Shown here piece by piece: positions 1 to 10,162 of a DNA stretch of 64,000 nt. The notes under the pieces are model-generated. The model did not search any database, was not told where the DNA came from, and was given only the letters and a program-made list of their open reading frames with translations. Where the stretch lies: assembly GCF_963259705.1 (NCBI RefSeq), contig NC_081847.1:92518389-92582388 (forward strand), given 5' to 3'. Source of the stretch: Myotis daubentonii. Lineage: Eukaryota; Chordata; Mammalia; Chiroptera; Vespertilionidae. Made by a program: the position numbers and the translations under genes. Numbering within the stretch: the stretch's first letter is position 1; every line of letters begins with the position of its first letter.

Positions 1-130
1 GGAGATCCTGGCTAGAGATCCTGGCTAGGCTGCTGATCAACGGAACGCTGTCTCCGTGTCATTCCTTCTTCGCCAACTCCGTCCACGCCTTTGGGGACCC
101 CTGGACCCGCTGGGGTTGGACCCCGGCACC
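1..130 (+). mobile_element. Possible 3' end of an endogenous retrovirus LTR
   Basis: A GC-richer stretch with a pyrimidine-rich part and a last third rich in GG/CC (near 90-125) resembles the R-U5 end of an LTR. It sits at the window edge, so its 5' part cannot be seen. No internal retroviral sequence follows. This is a resemblance only; other GC-rich repeats could look the same. Confidence 0.25.
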
Positions 131-420
131 CATGTTTTCTAAAGTTAAAGAATGACTGGGGAATGTAGAAATGGGGGCAATAGGTGTAAATTTTTGGAAA
201 GGGGGGCAAATTGCACACTGAACAAAAAGAGATGTCACAATAACCTAAACAGAACACTGGTTAAGAAAAGGCTTTGTAAGGTTGTTGGAAAGTACGCATA
301 TCTAAATATTGGGCAGGAGAAACAGTCAATGAGATGGAGAGATTGAAAATGCAAGAGGAAGAAAGACTGACCAAGCAAGGCCACAGAAAGGAAAAAGACA
401 AATGGGACAGGTCGCACAGT
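131..420. other. No recognised feature
   Basis: Purine-rich single-copy-looking DNA. Short open frames on both strands show no recognisable protein similarity. Confidence 0.4.
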
Positions 421-429
421 TAGCCTCTT

Positions 430-444
430 TATTATTATTATTAT

Positions 445-475
<31 letters not shown>

Positions 476-742
476 ATATATTTGTTGTTGTTGTTTGTTT
501 TGTTAATCCTCACCCTAGGATGTTCTTCCATTGATTTTTAAAGAGAGTGTGAGAGCGGGAAAGACGATGGAAACATTGATGTGAAAGAAACACATCGATT
601 GGTTGCCTCCTGCAAGAGCCCTGAACAGGGTCTGGGCCTGGGAAGAGCCGGCAACGAGGTACCTGCCCTTGACCAGAATCGAACCTGCGACCATTTGGTC
701 TTCAGGCTGAGGTTCTATCCACTGAGCAAAACCTGCTAGGTC
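430..742 (-). mobile_element. Old VES-like tRNA-derived SINE with microsatellite tail
   Basis: Read on the minus strand, it shows the SINE head (tRNA-like B-box region near 685-700) running to a 3' end containing GAGGATTAAC-type sequence. The tail has become ATT repeats and about 12 GT units (446-469). The 9-bp sequence TAGCCTCTT flanks it at 421-429 and 743-751. It diverges more than the other VES copies here, so it is probably older. Confidence 0.75.
446..470. repeat. (GT)n microsatellite in SINE tail
   Basis: About 12 GT units follow ATT repeats. It most likely grew out of the poly(A) tail of the adjacent SINE. Confidence 0.9.
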
Positions 743-751
743 TAGCCTCTT

Positions 752-1018
752 TTTAAATTTTTTTGTTGTTGTTAATCCTCACCTGAGGATATTTTTCCAT
801 TGACTTTTATAGAGGGTGGAAGGGAGTGGGAGAGTCAGAGAGAGAGAAATATTAATGTGAGAGAGATACGTCAATTGGTTGCCTCCCACACATGCCCCAA
901 ATGTAGCCAGGGATCCAGCCTGCAACCGAGGTACATGCTCTTGACTGGAATCAAACCCGTGACCCTTCAGTCCACAGGCCCACACTCTATCCACTGAGCC
1001 AAACTGGCTAGGGCCATT
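752..1018 (-). mobile_element. Old VES-like SINE stacked on the previous one
   Basis: A second SINE in the same orientation and of the same older subfamily, ending with the conserved CACTGAGCCAAACTGGCTAG head (minus strand) near 993-1012. TAGCCTCTT at 743-751 and again at 1019-1027 flanks it, the same 9 bp that borders the preceding SINE. Two insertions therefore used one target site. Confidence 0.8.
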
Positions 1019-1027
1019 TAGCCTCTT

Positions 1028-1952
1028 AAAAGAAGCAGTGTCTTTCTTATTCTTTAATAAGCATGAAGGAGATAATTTAAGAAGAAAGAGTGAATAGATT
1101 AGAAAAGTGTCAGGACCCACCACAGAACAAGTGGTGTAGATGCACAAGTCAACCTCCCATGCAGAAATGCCAGGCCCCCGTTGGCTTCCGGGGATGGGGG
1201 TGAGGAGGTCTCTGGGAGAAGACAGACTCCGGGAAAGAAGCCTTGGTTCGCGCTGCTGGTGGTCTGGAGGCTGCGAAGACAATGCAGACCTGGTGTCCCC
1301 CCCGAGACTGAAGTTAAAGAAAATCTATGGACACAGCACCATTTGACAAACTTCAGCTTTGGGAATTCTTAGATATTTCTTGAGTATCAACCATATGTTA
1401 GGAGTACAGACGTGACTGGGAAAGAAAAACAGCACAGAAGTAAGCAAACAAATAATTCCAGAGTGTAAGTGCTATGAATAAAGTTATCTGGTAAATTTTA
1501 AAAAGACGAAGAGGGTCTGAATGGGGACTGGTAATCTTTCAGTTTACTCACAATCCTGAATCAAAACTGTTTTATTGATAAATTATGAAAGATAAGTGAT
1601 GCTGTATTATTTCAATGATTCTTCCAAAGTTATACCATTTTTGCCATCAATCAATTTCTGGCATCATCTTTATAATATATTAAATTTCAATTAGCCCAAG
1701 TTTAAAACTATACAGTTTCAGAAAATAAAAGACATTTGCTAAAAAAAAATAGTTTTGCCGTATGTATCTTGATAAAGTATCTTGATAATACCTTACTAAG
1801 GTACTATTTCATTCAAACAAGTTGACAATTTTGAGTTTTGTTTTTGATAACATGTATTAAAATTATATGTATGCACACCATGCATATATAATGTAAGCAT
1901 GAGTATATATAAATTAATAGTTAATAATGAATAGACATCGTGTAACAACATT
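1028..1952. other. AT-rich single-copy DNA
   Basis: No gene, RNA or recognised repeat seen. A GC-richer patch at 1145-1310 has short open frames on both strands without recognisable similarity. Confidence 0.4.
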
Positions 1953-1960
1953 TCTTAGTG

Positions 1961-2195
1961 CAGTGATGGCGAACCTTTTGAGCTCGGCATGTCAGCATTT
2001 TGAAAAACCCTAACTTAACTCTGGTGCCGTGTCACATATAGACATTTTTTGATATTTGCAACCATAGTAAAACAAAGACTTCTATTTTTGATATTTATTT
2101 TATATATTTAAATGCCATTTAACAAAGAAAAATCAACCCAAAAAATGAGTTCGCATGTCACCTCTGACACGTGTGTCATAGGTTCGCCATCGCTG
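1961..2195 (-). mobile_element. hAT-like non-autonomous element (CAGTGATGGCGAACC family)
   Basis: A 235-bp element with terminal inverted repeats beginning CAGTGATGGCGAACC and ending GGTTCGCCATCGCTG. Flanking 8-mers are TCTTAGTG (1953-1960) and GCTTAGTG (2196-2203), a 7/8 match to a hAT-type duplication. It has no coding capacity. Full relatives lie at 31458 and 50326 in opposite orientation. The target itself lies in a short pre-existing duplication. Confidence 0.9.
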
Positions 2196-2226
2196 GCTTA
2201 GTGAATAGACATCATGTAACAACATT

Positions 2227-3020
2227 GCTTTGATTGCTATTTAACATTTTTTGTTTATCTTGGTGAAAAACTTCTTTCAAAAATGTGTAATAAGTAACTC
2301 ACTTTCAAGTACCTTGCTGTCAATGTATGTGAGTTTCTTCGAAAATACTTTAAAAAGCCAGTTTCATAATATATTTCTATTTCATTACTGAAATGATAAG
2401 AGATAAATCACAACAAAGACAGACAGTAAGAAATGAACAATATTCTATGTGTGACTGATTTCCTTTTATCTCTGAAAGCACGATTTTTCTTTGTCTGCTC
2501 TGAAGCTTTAGTCAAATGACGAGTAATATAAAGTGTTTATGATTTTCTGAATTTGAGTTACAGATTCTTGACCAATCTGATTCAGGCCAGATCCTTGTCA
2601 CAGTTTTTCATTTTAATGACTAAAAAAGACTTTTGAAGATGCTTAGATACTTATTTCTTTTTAATAACAACAGAGAGGTTGAAAAAATATTTACCTTCCA
2701 AACATAACCGTGAATTCACAGATTGTATTTATTTTCAGAAAAGAATAGAGGACATTACAAAGGGGTACCCTGATATTCAATGGGATAAAATAATAAGCTA
2801 TTTTAAGAATATCTCCCGTTTTAATATCATAAACTTTACTTCCATATCCAGTCTTCCAAATTAATAAATAAAAAAATTGAATAGATGAACAATTTTATCT
2901 GTTCTTTCCTTTTTTCTACAAAAATATTCTCCCTGATTTTGAAATACTGTATTTAAATAAAGTAGTAATTCTTATAAAACCAAAATGTCATTCTATATGT
3001 ATATGTGTATTTAATTGCAG
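2227..3020. other. AT-rich DNA, no recognised feature
   Basis: A small open frame at 2679-2864 shows no similarity and has a composition like its surroundings. Confidence 0.4.
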
Positions 3021-3022
3021 AT

Positions 3023-3110
3023 GAGGCCCAGTGCACGAAAATTCATGCACTCAGGTGGTGGATGGGGGGGCCCTCAGCCCGGCCTATGCCCTAAGTAAGG
3101 TGGGGGAAGG
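3023..3110 (-). mobile_element. HeliBat-type Helitron 3' end fragment
   Basis: On the minus strand this is a Helitron 3' terminus: the sequence GAGGCCCAGTGCACGAAAAT reads in reverse as the HeliBat end. The near-palindrome around 3033-3053 (GTGCACGAAAATTCATGCAC) gives the terminal hairpin. The rest of the element is absent or too diverged to follow past about 3110. The end here reads CATCT rather than CTAG, so the last bases have mutated. Confidence 0.75.
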
Positions 3111-3329
3111 TCTGATTGCATCCCCTATAACTGCAGGGCCAAAACAGAACTTGAACTAGGGATAATCATAGACACTAAAATTCTTTTCATCATTTTCCCT
3201 ATTTACTAACCTGTTATCCTCACTGATTTTATAACTGGAGTTAAAAAGTATTTTATGAGCCACTCAGTGTACCTGGCATACAAATGAGATACATATTTAT
3301 TTAGTTTTTGTGTATTTTAAAATAATGTA

Positions 3330-3755
3330 CTAGAAGTCTTCTGGATTCTTTCCTCCATTAGATGACAAATGCATAGGCGACGTCACTGTTAAAAGAATAC
3401 TTACTTGGCCCACACTCCCCTTACACATTCCTGTGCTCCTTGAGTTAGGGCTGGGCCATGCAACTTGTTTTAGAAAGACTGGGGCCCGGGTTTTAGAGAC
3501 TATAAGAGCAGACCATGAGGGGAGTGGGGGGAAATGTGGGGATAAGAACACATATGTAATAACTTAATCAATAAAAAAATTTTTAAAAAAGAGCAGACCT
3601 GAAACTACTCCATCGCCCAATGCCAAACGGAAAGCCCAGCCCAAATCGGCCAACCTTAGCTAACCCGGAGACCTGTGAGTGAAAAATAAAAACTTCATTT
3701 TGTATACCCCTGAGGTTTCTATAGTTGCATATTATTCAGCCATCGCTACTGAATA
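3330..3755 (+). mobile_element. MaLR (MLT1-like) LTR, interrupted by an L1 fragment
   Basis: The 3' half has the typical MaLR layout: a GTGAGTGAAAAATAAA stretch near 3676, then a 'cctgaggtttctatagttg' block and a 'ctactgaatac' end, comparable to MLT1 3' ends. A 74-bp L1 tail splits it at 3515-3588. Subfamily cannot be fixed by eye. Confidence 0.5.
3515..3588 (+). mobile_element. Extremely 5'-truncated L1 (74 bp)
   Basis: The insert matches the L1 3' tail seen at 16920-17000 (ACACATATGTAATAACTT then A-rich). A perfect 11-bp duplication AAGAGCAGACC flanks it at 3504-3514 and 3589-3599. Only the last part of the L1 3' UTR plus tail was copied. Confidence 0.85.
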
Positions 3756-3924
3756 CAAGAACATGTGGGGAAAGGTGGCTGAACAGGAAATTTCGAAGAC
3801 GTAAATACACCAACCTTATTAGCACTGATCTGCTAAGATCATACATGTTCTTTCAAGCTCCCCATCTGCATGTTCTCTGTTGCTGGTCTGCATCCCCGCC
3901 TGTGAAGCGGAGTGAAGTCGCTGC

Positions 3925-4055
3925 TATGTTTTCTCTCATCCTCAGTCACTCCGTGTGAGAAGCATGGTCCCACTTCACAGAGGAGGGAACTGGCTGAGAG
4001 AAGCTGAAGGAATTGCCCTGCCCTCGTCCACACAGGTGATGTGGCTCAGAACTGC
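3925..4055 (+). repeat. MIR-like ancient SINE fragment
   Basis: The pattern 'cacttcacagaggagggaactg' then '...gaattgccctgccc...cacacaggtg' fits the MIR core (tcacagatgaggaaactg ... gcccaaggtcacacag) after many substitutions. Confidence 0.4.
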
Positions 4056-4670
4056 TGCCTCGCCGACCAGACCCCAGCGGAAACGCGTGTCAAGAGTTGG
4101 AGAGACTTCTGAGTAGCACACGCCAGTGAGGAAAGGGCGCCCTGTGGGCAGTAATTATATAAACTAGTGCAGAGCAGGCCGGCGGCTGTGAACGGGCATT
4201 TATCTCTCCGCCCAGGACCCCACGTGAGAAAGTCTGTTCAGACCCCTTCGGTGCTCATCACACAATCATTGCTCATGGCATGCTCTGTGTGATGATTTGG
4301 TTTCATAGATATGAGAATCACGTCATGTAGAGAGGGAAAAAATGATACATGAGGGGCAGAAAGCCCTGGCCACATCGGGCAGCTATAAAATCCACTATTC
4401 TCAGTCTCATCCTAATTGTGTTTCTACTTCCAGCTGACATTATACTCCTGTTCCCAACAGGCCAACCCATCTTATCCATCTTGAATTCTCAAGTCGAAAC
4501 TATGGAAGGATGCATCCTGTCTGCCTTAGCGATAGGAATTCTTTATTATTGGTTTAGAGAACAGAATTTAGAGCGCAGAATAATGGGACTAGGGCACTAG
4601 GCTGTGTTATAAATGAGATCCCATTGGGTCAAATCAGGTACAATTAACAGAAACTCTTCATCAAAGAATA
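4056..4670. other. No recognised feature
   Basis: Mixed-composition DNA. The 83-codon frame at 4349-4600 has a hydrophobic run (residues about 15-40) but no recognisable family, and it lies in otherwise non-coding DNA. Confidence 0.35.
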
Positions 4671-4678
4671 GTCTAGGC

Positions 4679-4889
4679 CTGTGGTCGGCAAACTGCGGCT
4701 CGAGAGCCACATGCGGCTCTTTGGCCCCTTGAGTGTGGCTCTTCCACAAAACACCACGTGGGGGAGCGCACGTACAGTGCGATTGAAACTTCGTGGCCCC
4801 TGCGCAGAAGTCGGTATTTTGTGGAAGAGCCACACTCAAGGGGCCAAAGAGCCGCATGTGGCTCTCGAGCCACAGTTGGCCGACCACTG
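4679..4889. mobile_element. Palindromic hAT-like element with arms of about 75 bp
   Basis: Nearly the whole 211 bp is an inverted repeat: the left arm (4679-4757) and right arm (about 4813-4889) pair almost perfectly around a loop of about 55 bp. A perfect 8-bp duplication GTCTAGGC flanks it (4671-4678, 4890-4897). Because of the palindrome, open frames appear on both strands; none is a gene. Confidence 0.9.
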
Positions 4890-4897
4890 GTCTAGGC

Positions 4898-5862
4898 TGA
4901 TCCCTTTGGATAAAATACTGTGGGCAATGCACCCAGGAGGACCTACGGGACAGCACAGATGTTGACAGACATGCCCAACGGGGGCAAGGACAGCGATCTG
5001 AAGGCCAGACCGTCCTGAGGAGGAGGAGGTGACATTCATCCCTCACACCAGGTCGGCGCAGGTCCAAGCAGCCTCGCCCAGCGCTGGCTGCATCCGTATT
5101 GCCAAGCACTGACCGGCACAGAGAAACGAATGTCTTGCCGCAATGAATGACGAAGAGCACATGTCAGATGTAACTCTTACTCCTATAAATTGAGGTTCCA
5201 AACACAACAATGGCTACTCTCTTCCGATTTTCAGCTGCTTCCAAAACAGGCACGTTTTCCCCAGAATAAAAGTATTTCCAACCCCCAAGCCAGACATCAC
5301 CCTGGGGTGGGCCGGGTCACCGCGATGTCAGGGGTGCTGCTGGCTGCCCCCCTCAGCCTTTCAGACTCTCGCAGGGTAATTTGCCACCAGAGCAACTGAC
5401 AAGCGTTCATTTACCGAACAATGATTTTCTAAGTTCATCATTTATCATGTAATGCAATGTCACTAATGAGATAAAACTGCAATTTACAAGAATAGAAATT
5501 CCTTTCAGCTAATAAGCACTGTCATTGGTTTGAGTGGTTGGAGGGGAAATGAGTATTTCCCTACACAAATGCGCCGGAGACGCTAGAGAGGATGCAGACG
5601 AAAGCCGGCCTCGTCTGTCCTCCCCATCCTCCTAGAAGCCGCAGCAGGAGGGAGTGACCCATGAAGGCGAGGCTGCAGGGAACAGCAAGGACAGAAGGAC
5701 GGAGAGATGCGGCCCGCACGGTGTCCGCAGAGAGAGAGGAACACTGTGGAATGCGCTCTAGGAAGGCAGGATGTAGAAGAACAAAAATAATGAAACAAAG
5801 GATATCGCGAACAGCCCATTCCCAAAAGGAATGGGACCGGTGCTTTATCTAAGAGTGTTTTA
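4898..5862. other. No recognised feature
   Basis: Single-copy-looking DNA with a GC-richer part at 5575-5760. Open frames of 60-100 codons occur on both strands without similarity or start context. Confidence 0.35.
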
Positions 5863-5896
5863 ATATGGACGCTCACCCTGGCTGGGTTGGCTCAGG

Positions 5897-6258
5897 CAGT
5901 GGTTCTCAACCTTCCTAAGGCCGCGGCCCTTTAATACAGTTCCTCATGTTGTGGTGACCCCCCAACCATAAAATTATTTTCGTTGCTGCTTCATAACTGT
6001 AATTTTGCTACTGTTATGAATCGTAATGTAAATATCTGATATGCTATACAGTGGGGCCTTAACTTACAAGTCTCCCGACTAACGAGCTTTTTGAGATACC
6101 TGCTGTCTCTTGGCCAATTTTTTGCATTGAGCTGATAGAGTAATTTGAGGTAACCAGCTCCTTAACGAGCTCGGTCTCAGAACAAATTAAACTCATAAGT
6201 CAAGGCCCCCACTGTATGTGTTTTCCAATGGTCACAACCCACAGGTTGAGAACCGCTG
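5897..6258 (+). mobile_element. hAT-like element (CAGTGGTTCTCAACC family) inside the SINE
   Basis: It starts CAGTGGTTCTCAACCTTCC and ends GGTTGAGAACCGCTG, like the copies at 20516 and 59467. About 40 bp near the 3' end, present at 59615-59665, are missing. A 166-bp TA-flanked element lies inside it. No 8-bp target duplication is visible in the SINE. Confidence 0.9.
6049..6214. mobile_element. Tigger/pogo-like mini-transposon nested in the hAT
   Basis: A 166-bp segment with terminal inverted repeats (CAGTGGGGCCTTAACTTA at the left; its near-complement ending CCCCCACTG at the right) and TA on both sides (6047-6048, 6215-6216). This structure is typical of Tc1/mariner-pogo elements. It has no coding capacity. 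Confidence 0.85.
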
Positions 6259-6453
6259 GCGATAGAGCATCGACCTGTGGACCTAAGGGTCCCAGGTTCG
6301 ATTCCGGTCAAGGGTACATGCCTGGGTTGTGGGCTTGGTCCAACATGCAGGAGGCAGCCAATCAATGATTCCCTCTCATCATTGATTTTTCTATCTCTCC
6401 CTTCCTCTCTGAAAGCAATAAAAATATATTTTTAAAAAATATATGGATGCTCC

Positions 6454-7371
6454 ATCACCTGGGAAGGGATGAGCACATGGGCGCCGATGCTGGCGGGCTC
6501 ACAGAGCTGTACCGCAATACGCAAAGATGTCTGAGCGCCTTTCAGAGACCAAGTGGCAAAGTCATCAAAAGGGCCTTTCTTAGTTCATTTTACATAAATG
6601 TAAAAGGTGAACAGGCATTACATATTTTTCCTAAATGGCTGGAAATAGGCTTTTTTTTTTCTTACCTGTTACATTAAACTTTGTGTCTACGAACATTTCC
6701 TGAATAAGAAACTCCAAATTCATGACAGGCATAGCGGTATATAGGTCAGGGCAGGTGGGAATTATTTAATTGAGCCAAAATGTTATATTATCAAATCAGT
6801 TTGATTCTTTAGGGCCAGATTCTTTATACACATAGTGCCATTTTTTAGTGAAATAATTGGTAATTTTGGTTAATCAGTCATATTTTACCAGAACCTTCAT
6901 ATGCTGCCCAAGCAGACCTGAGCTTTATATTGTGATTTCTTACTCTTTTACGGCCACAGCTTTTCAATGTGTTCAGTTCAGTATAATCCAAACATCCACT
7001 TATTAGAGATCTTCCCCAGCTTAAAAAATATATATATTTACCATTTATATTCTCTAGTTAGTATTCAGAAAACAATATTTTTTTTCAAATCCAAAGAAAT
7101 TTCCCAAGCTCCATATATTGCAAACATTCTGATATTCTTCTGTTTTCTCCAAAGAGAGCTGTATTACTCATTTAATGAAGTATTTTAAAATAGACATACA
7201 TTGTACTATAATTTATCCTGTCTAGTTTATTTTAATAAACATTTATAAAATATTACCACTCTGGTCCCAGATGTTGATAATGAGTGTGGCTACACATGTG
7301 TGGGGGGAGAGGGCATGTAAGGAAATCTCTGCACCTTCTCAATTTTCCTGTGAACCTACAACTGCTCAAAT
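6454..7371. other. AT-rich DNA, no recognised feature
   Basis: Short open frames only; nothing recognised on either strand. Confidence 0.4.
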
Positions 7372-7381
7372 AATAGTCTTT

Positions 7382-7617
7382 TTCTTTTTAATATATTTTA
7401 TTGATTTTTTACAGAAAGGAAGGAAGAGGGATAGAGAGGTAGAAACATCGATGAGCGAGAAACATCGATGAGCGAGAAACATCGATCAGCTGCCTCCTGC
7501 ACACCCCCTACTGGGGATGTGCCCGCAACCAAGGTACATGCGCTTGACCGGAATCGAACCTGGGACCCTTCAGTCCGCAGGCCGACGCTCTATCCACTGA
7601 GCCAAACCGGTGAGGGC
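7382..7617 (-). mobile_element. VES SINE
   Basis: A complete minus-strand SINE: tRNA-like head near 7600-7617, B box near 7550, T-rich (antisense A) tail at 7382-7400. A perfect 10-bp duplication AATAGTCTTT flanks it (7372-7381, 7618-7627). The 17-bp unit GAGCGAGAAACATCGAT is duplicated in tandem at 7453-7486. Confidence 0.95.
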
Positions 7618-7627
7618 AATAGTCTTT

Positions 7628-8900
7628 ATTTTAAAACATCCACATTAATGCAGAGTAATTTCAGATTATCTGTCTAATTCTCTCCTTTATTTCATCTATA
7701 TTTCATCTATACTTCAATGTATTTGGAAAGGAAAGTGTCATACTCTAAAAAGGTAACTTTAGAGGAGATAGAAAGATCCATTAGCTGAAATATAAAAACT
7801 GTCTTAGAACAAAAACATATTTAAAAAGAAGTTTTAGAAACATGCTTAACAGAAATGGGTGTCACCTCTGCCTTGAAGCGCGTGTTGTTAGCAAGTGCTA
7901 ACCCTCCAAAATGAACCGTCTTGCCGTGTGCTTCCAATGTGGGAGAACTAAGCACTCAACATTCCCATCCTGTGACTGTAATGTCATACAATGAGAAATT
8001 CATTGCAGTGTAATGTTCAAAACATTCCTGAGATACAAAAATTATCTCCAAGTTAAAACAGTCATGTTGCCGGCAAGCTTCCATTACAGTTTATAAAGGG
8101 TTTCCGGGGGCGCTGTGGAAAGGTCTCCATCTTCCCCCTAGCCCTATTGCCTTGGCAGCGCCTTGTGTCTGAAAATCTAACCAATTGAAAACGTTTTCAG
8201 TTCACCACACAAGTGCACTTCCTTCTTCAGAAGCTCATTGTCTCCCAGGAAGAACTCAATTACAGCTCCTAATGGATGGCCCACCTCGGACTCCTAATAA
8301 CTCACAACAAGAAGTGTGCTAATAGGCTCAACGTTGGGGACATTTTAAGATAATGTTTATTTGGACACAACAAATTAGTCAAGACAATGTTTACTTGTGT
8401 TCCTGTTAAAGAAGAAGCTATTTTTTGTATGCATCTTTATGCCCTCTATTGAAATTCTAAGCAGAGGAAATGCTAATCATACCATTTACTGAGCACATAC
8501 TAAATTCAACCTTCTGCTTGCTGCATGAATCACTTTGCTGCATTACCTCGCCTTGTTTCTACCTGGAAGAAAGTCACTGTCCTTTTGTAAGAGACTTCTG
8601 CAGGAGTTGTTAAACTGGCCTGAATTTTCATTGCTAATAATTAATGGCTGATTGTGATTCAAAGTTAAATATAGGATTCCAAATGCTGTTTTTAACCATC
8701 ATAAACTACTGCCTTTCTTGACACACATAAACACTAAAAATCAATCATTTTAATGTATTCTGTTTTTACAATAAGATTTTTTTGTGTTTTTTTTTAATTT
8801 TATATTAATAGTTCTAAACATTAGAGACTTGTAAGCTACAGGTAAAATGCAAGTAAATTTGAAACTCTTTTCTTTGACATGGCTAAGTGTCCCATGATTA
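7628..8900. other. Single-copy-looking DNA, no recognised feature
   Basis: No repeat, RNA or coding signature seen on either strand. Confidence 0.4.
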
Positions 8901-8915
8901 AGAGATGATGGATGG

Positions 8916-9134
8916 CCCTTGCTGGTTTGGCTCAGTGGATAAGAGCGTTGGCCTGCAGACTGAAGGGTCCCAGGTTCGATTCCGGCCAAGGGCACATGCC
9001 TAGGTTGTGGGCTTGATCCCCAGTAGGGGTGCAGGAGGCAGCCAATCAGTGATTCTCTCTCATCATTGATGTTTCTATCTCTCTATCCCGCTTCCTTCCT
9101 TTCTAAAATCAATAAAAAATATATTTTAAAAAAA
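8916..9134 (+). mobile_element. VES SINE with intact pol III box motifs
   Basis: A full-length plus-strand copy: A-box-like TGGCTCAGTGG at 8928-8938, B-box-like GGTTCGATTCC near 8973-8983, then a CT-rich part, AATAAAAAA and an A tail. The 15-bp duplication AGAGATGATGGATGG is perfect (8901-8915, 9135-9149), suggesting a fairly recent insertion. Confidence 0.95.
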
Positions 9135-9149
9135 AGAGATGATGGATGG

Positions 9150-9918
9150 TTTCAAAAAATAAGAAGCACTTGAAAAATGTATTAAACAAATTAAGGTGAG
9201 CTCAATCTTGTGTTAATAAACTGAATTGTTTTCATGGCAACACAGCTTCCTTTGACAGGTATATTTTGCACCAATCCTACAGCAGCGAATATTCATACCA
9301 CCTATTGTTCTTCAAATACGAGAATACAATGAAAATTACTAGGATTTTATAGATTTACCACTTCCAAAATGGAGAGGAGAGATGGTTAACCATTAATTTG
9401 CTCAGGGTCACTCAGTAATTTATTTGTACTGAGTTAAATGTTGATCTGATTTCAGTGCCTGATCGTCTAAAAACAGGAGAGACTGTCCATTAAAAACACA
9501 AATGCACAAAATGGTCTCTTGGGGTATTTTTAACTTATTGTTTGATGCTTCATGGATCCCACATCTGGATAACCATATTATCTGTCATGAAAATTAGCTG
9601 TAATTTTATCAATCACAAGTTGGCAGTTAACCCAGATAGCATTATGTAAATAGCAAACATTTAGCAATCAAAGTACTAAATAAATTGTAAGAACCTAAAA
9701 TAGAACTAAGAAATTGCGTTTTGACTTTCAAGGTAATGCCCTGAATCACAGGATTATATTTTGATCTTTCAGTGAAGCATTTAAAAGAATGCAATAAGTG
9801 GTATTCTTTAGAAACACTCATAAAGAGGTATTTAGTTTACTATTTGTAGGATTTCATACAGCAGAGTTCTATTTTCCCCCGTGTATTAGCTCACTCACCT
9901 TCTGAACAGTCCTTTATT
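9150..9918. other. AT-rich DNA, no recognised feature
   Basis: Nothing supported on either strand. Confidence 0.4.
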
Positions 9919-9925
9919 CAACATC

Positions 9926-10155
9926 ATTTTTAAAAAAGGAAATATTTTTTATTGCTTTTAGAGAAAGGAAGAGGGAGAGATAGAAACATCAATGATGACA
10001 GAGAATCATTGATTGATCAGCTGGATAGGCTGCCTCTCGCACACCCCACACTGGGGATGGAGCCCACAGCCTGGGCGTATGCCCTGACCAGGAATTGAAC
10101 CATGACCTCCTGGTTCATAGGTTGATGCTCAACCACTGACCCACACCGGGGTATA
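9926..10155 (-). mobile_element. VES SINE ('accaggaggtcatgg' subfamily)
   Basis: A minus-strand copy carrying CATGACCTCCTGGTTCATAG, the subfamily also seen at 11897, 26596, 47629, 54331 and, on plus, 61977. CAACATC flanks it at 9919-9925 and 10156-10162. Confidence 0.9.
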
Positions 10156-10162
10156 CAACATC

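Larger units (their letters stand above)
5875..6441 (+). mobile_element. VES SINE split by a hAT element
   Basis: The SINE head (CCTGGCTGGGTTGGCTCAG, ending 5895) and the rest (from 6259: GATAGAGCATCG..., B box CAGGTTCGATTCC, CT-rich 3' part, A-rich tail) are separated by a 362-bp hAT. ATATGGACGCTC (5863-5874) and ATATGGATGCTC (6442-6453) form a 12-bp target duplication around the whole composite. Confidence 0.9.

Noticed and set aside
4597..5160. A 187-codon minus-strand frame across the palindromic element
   Set aside because: Both strands are open because of the inverted repeat; the frame runs from unique DNA through a transposon.
8916..9134. tRNA genes (A- and B-box matches here and in other copies)
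   Set aside because: These are the tRNA-derived heads of VES SINEs with SINE bodies, A tails and target duplications.
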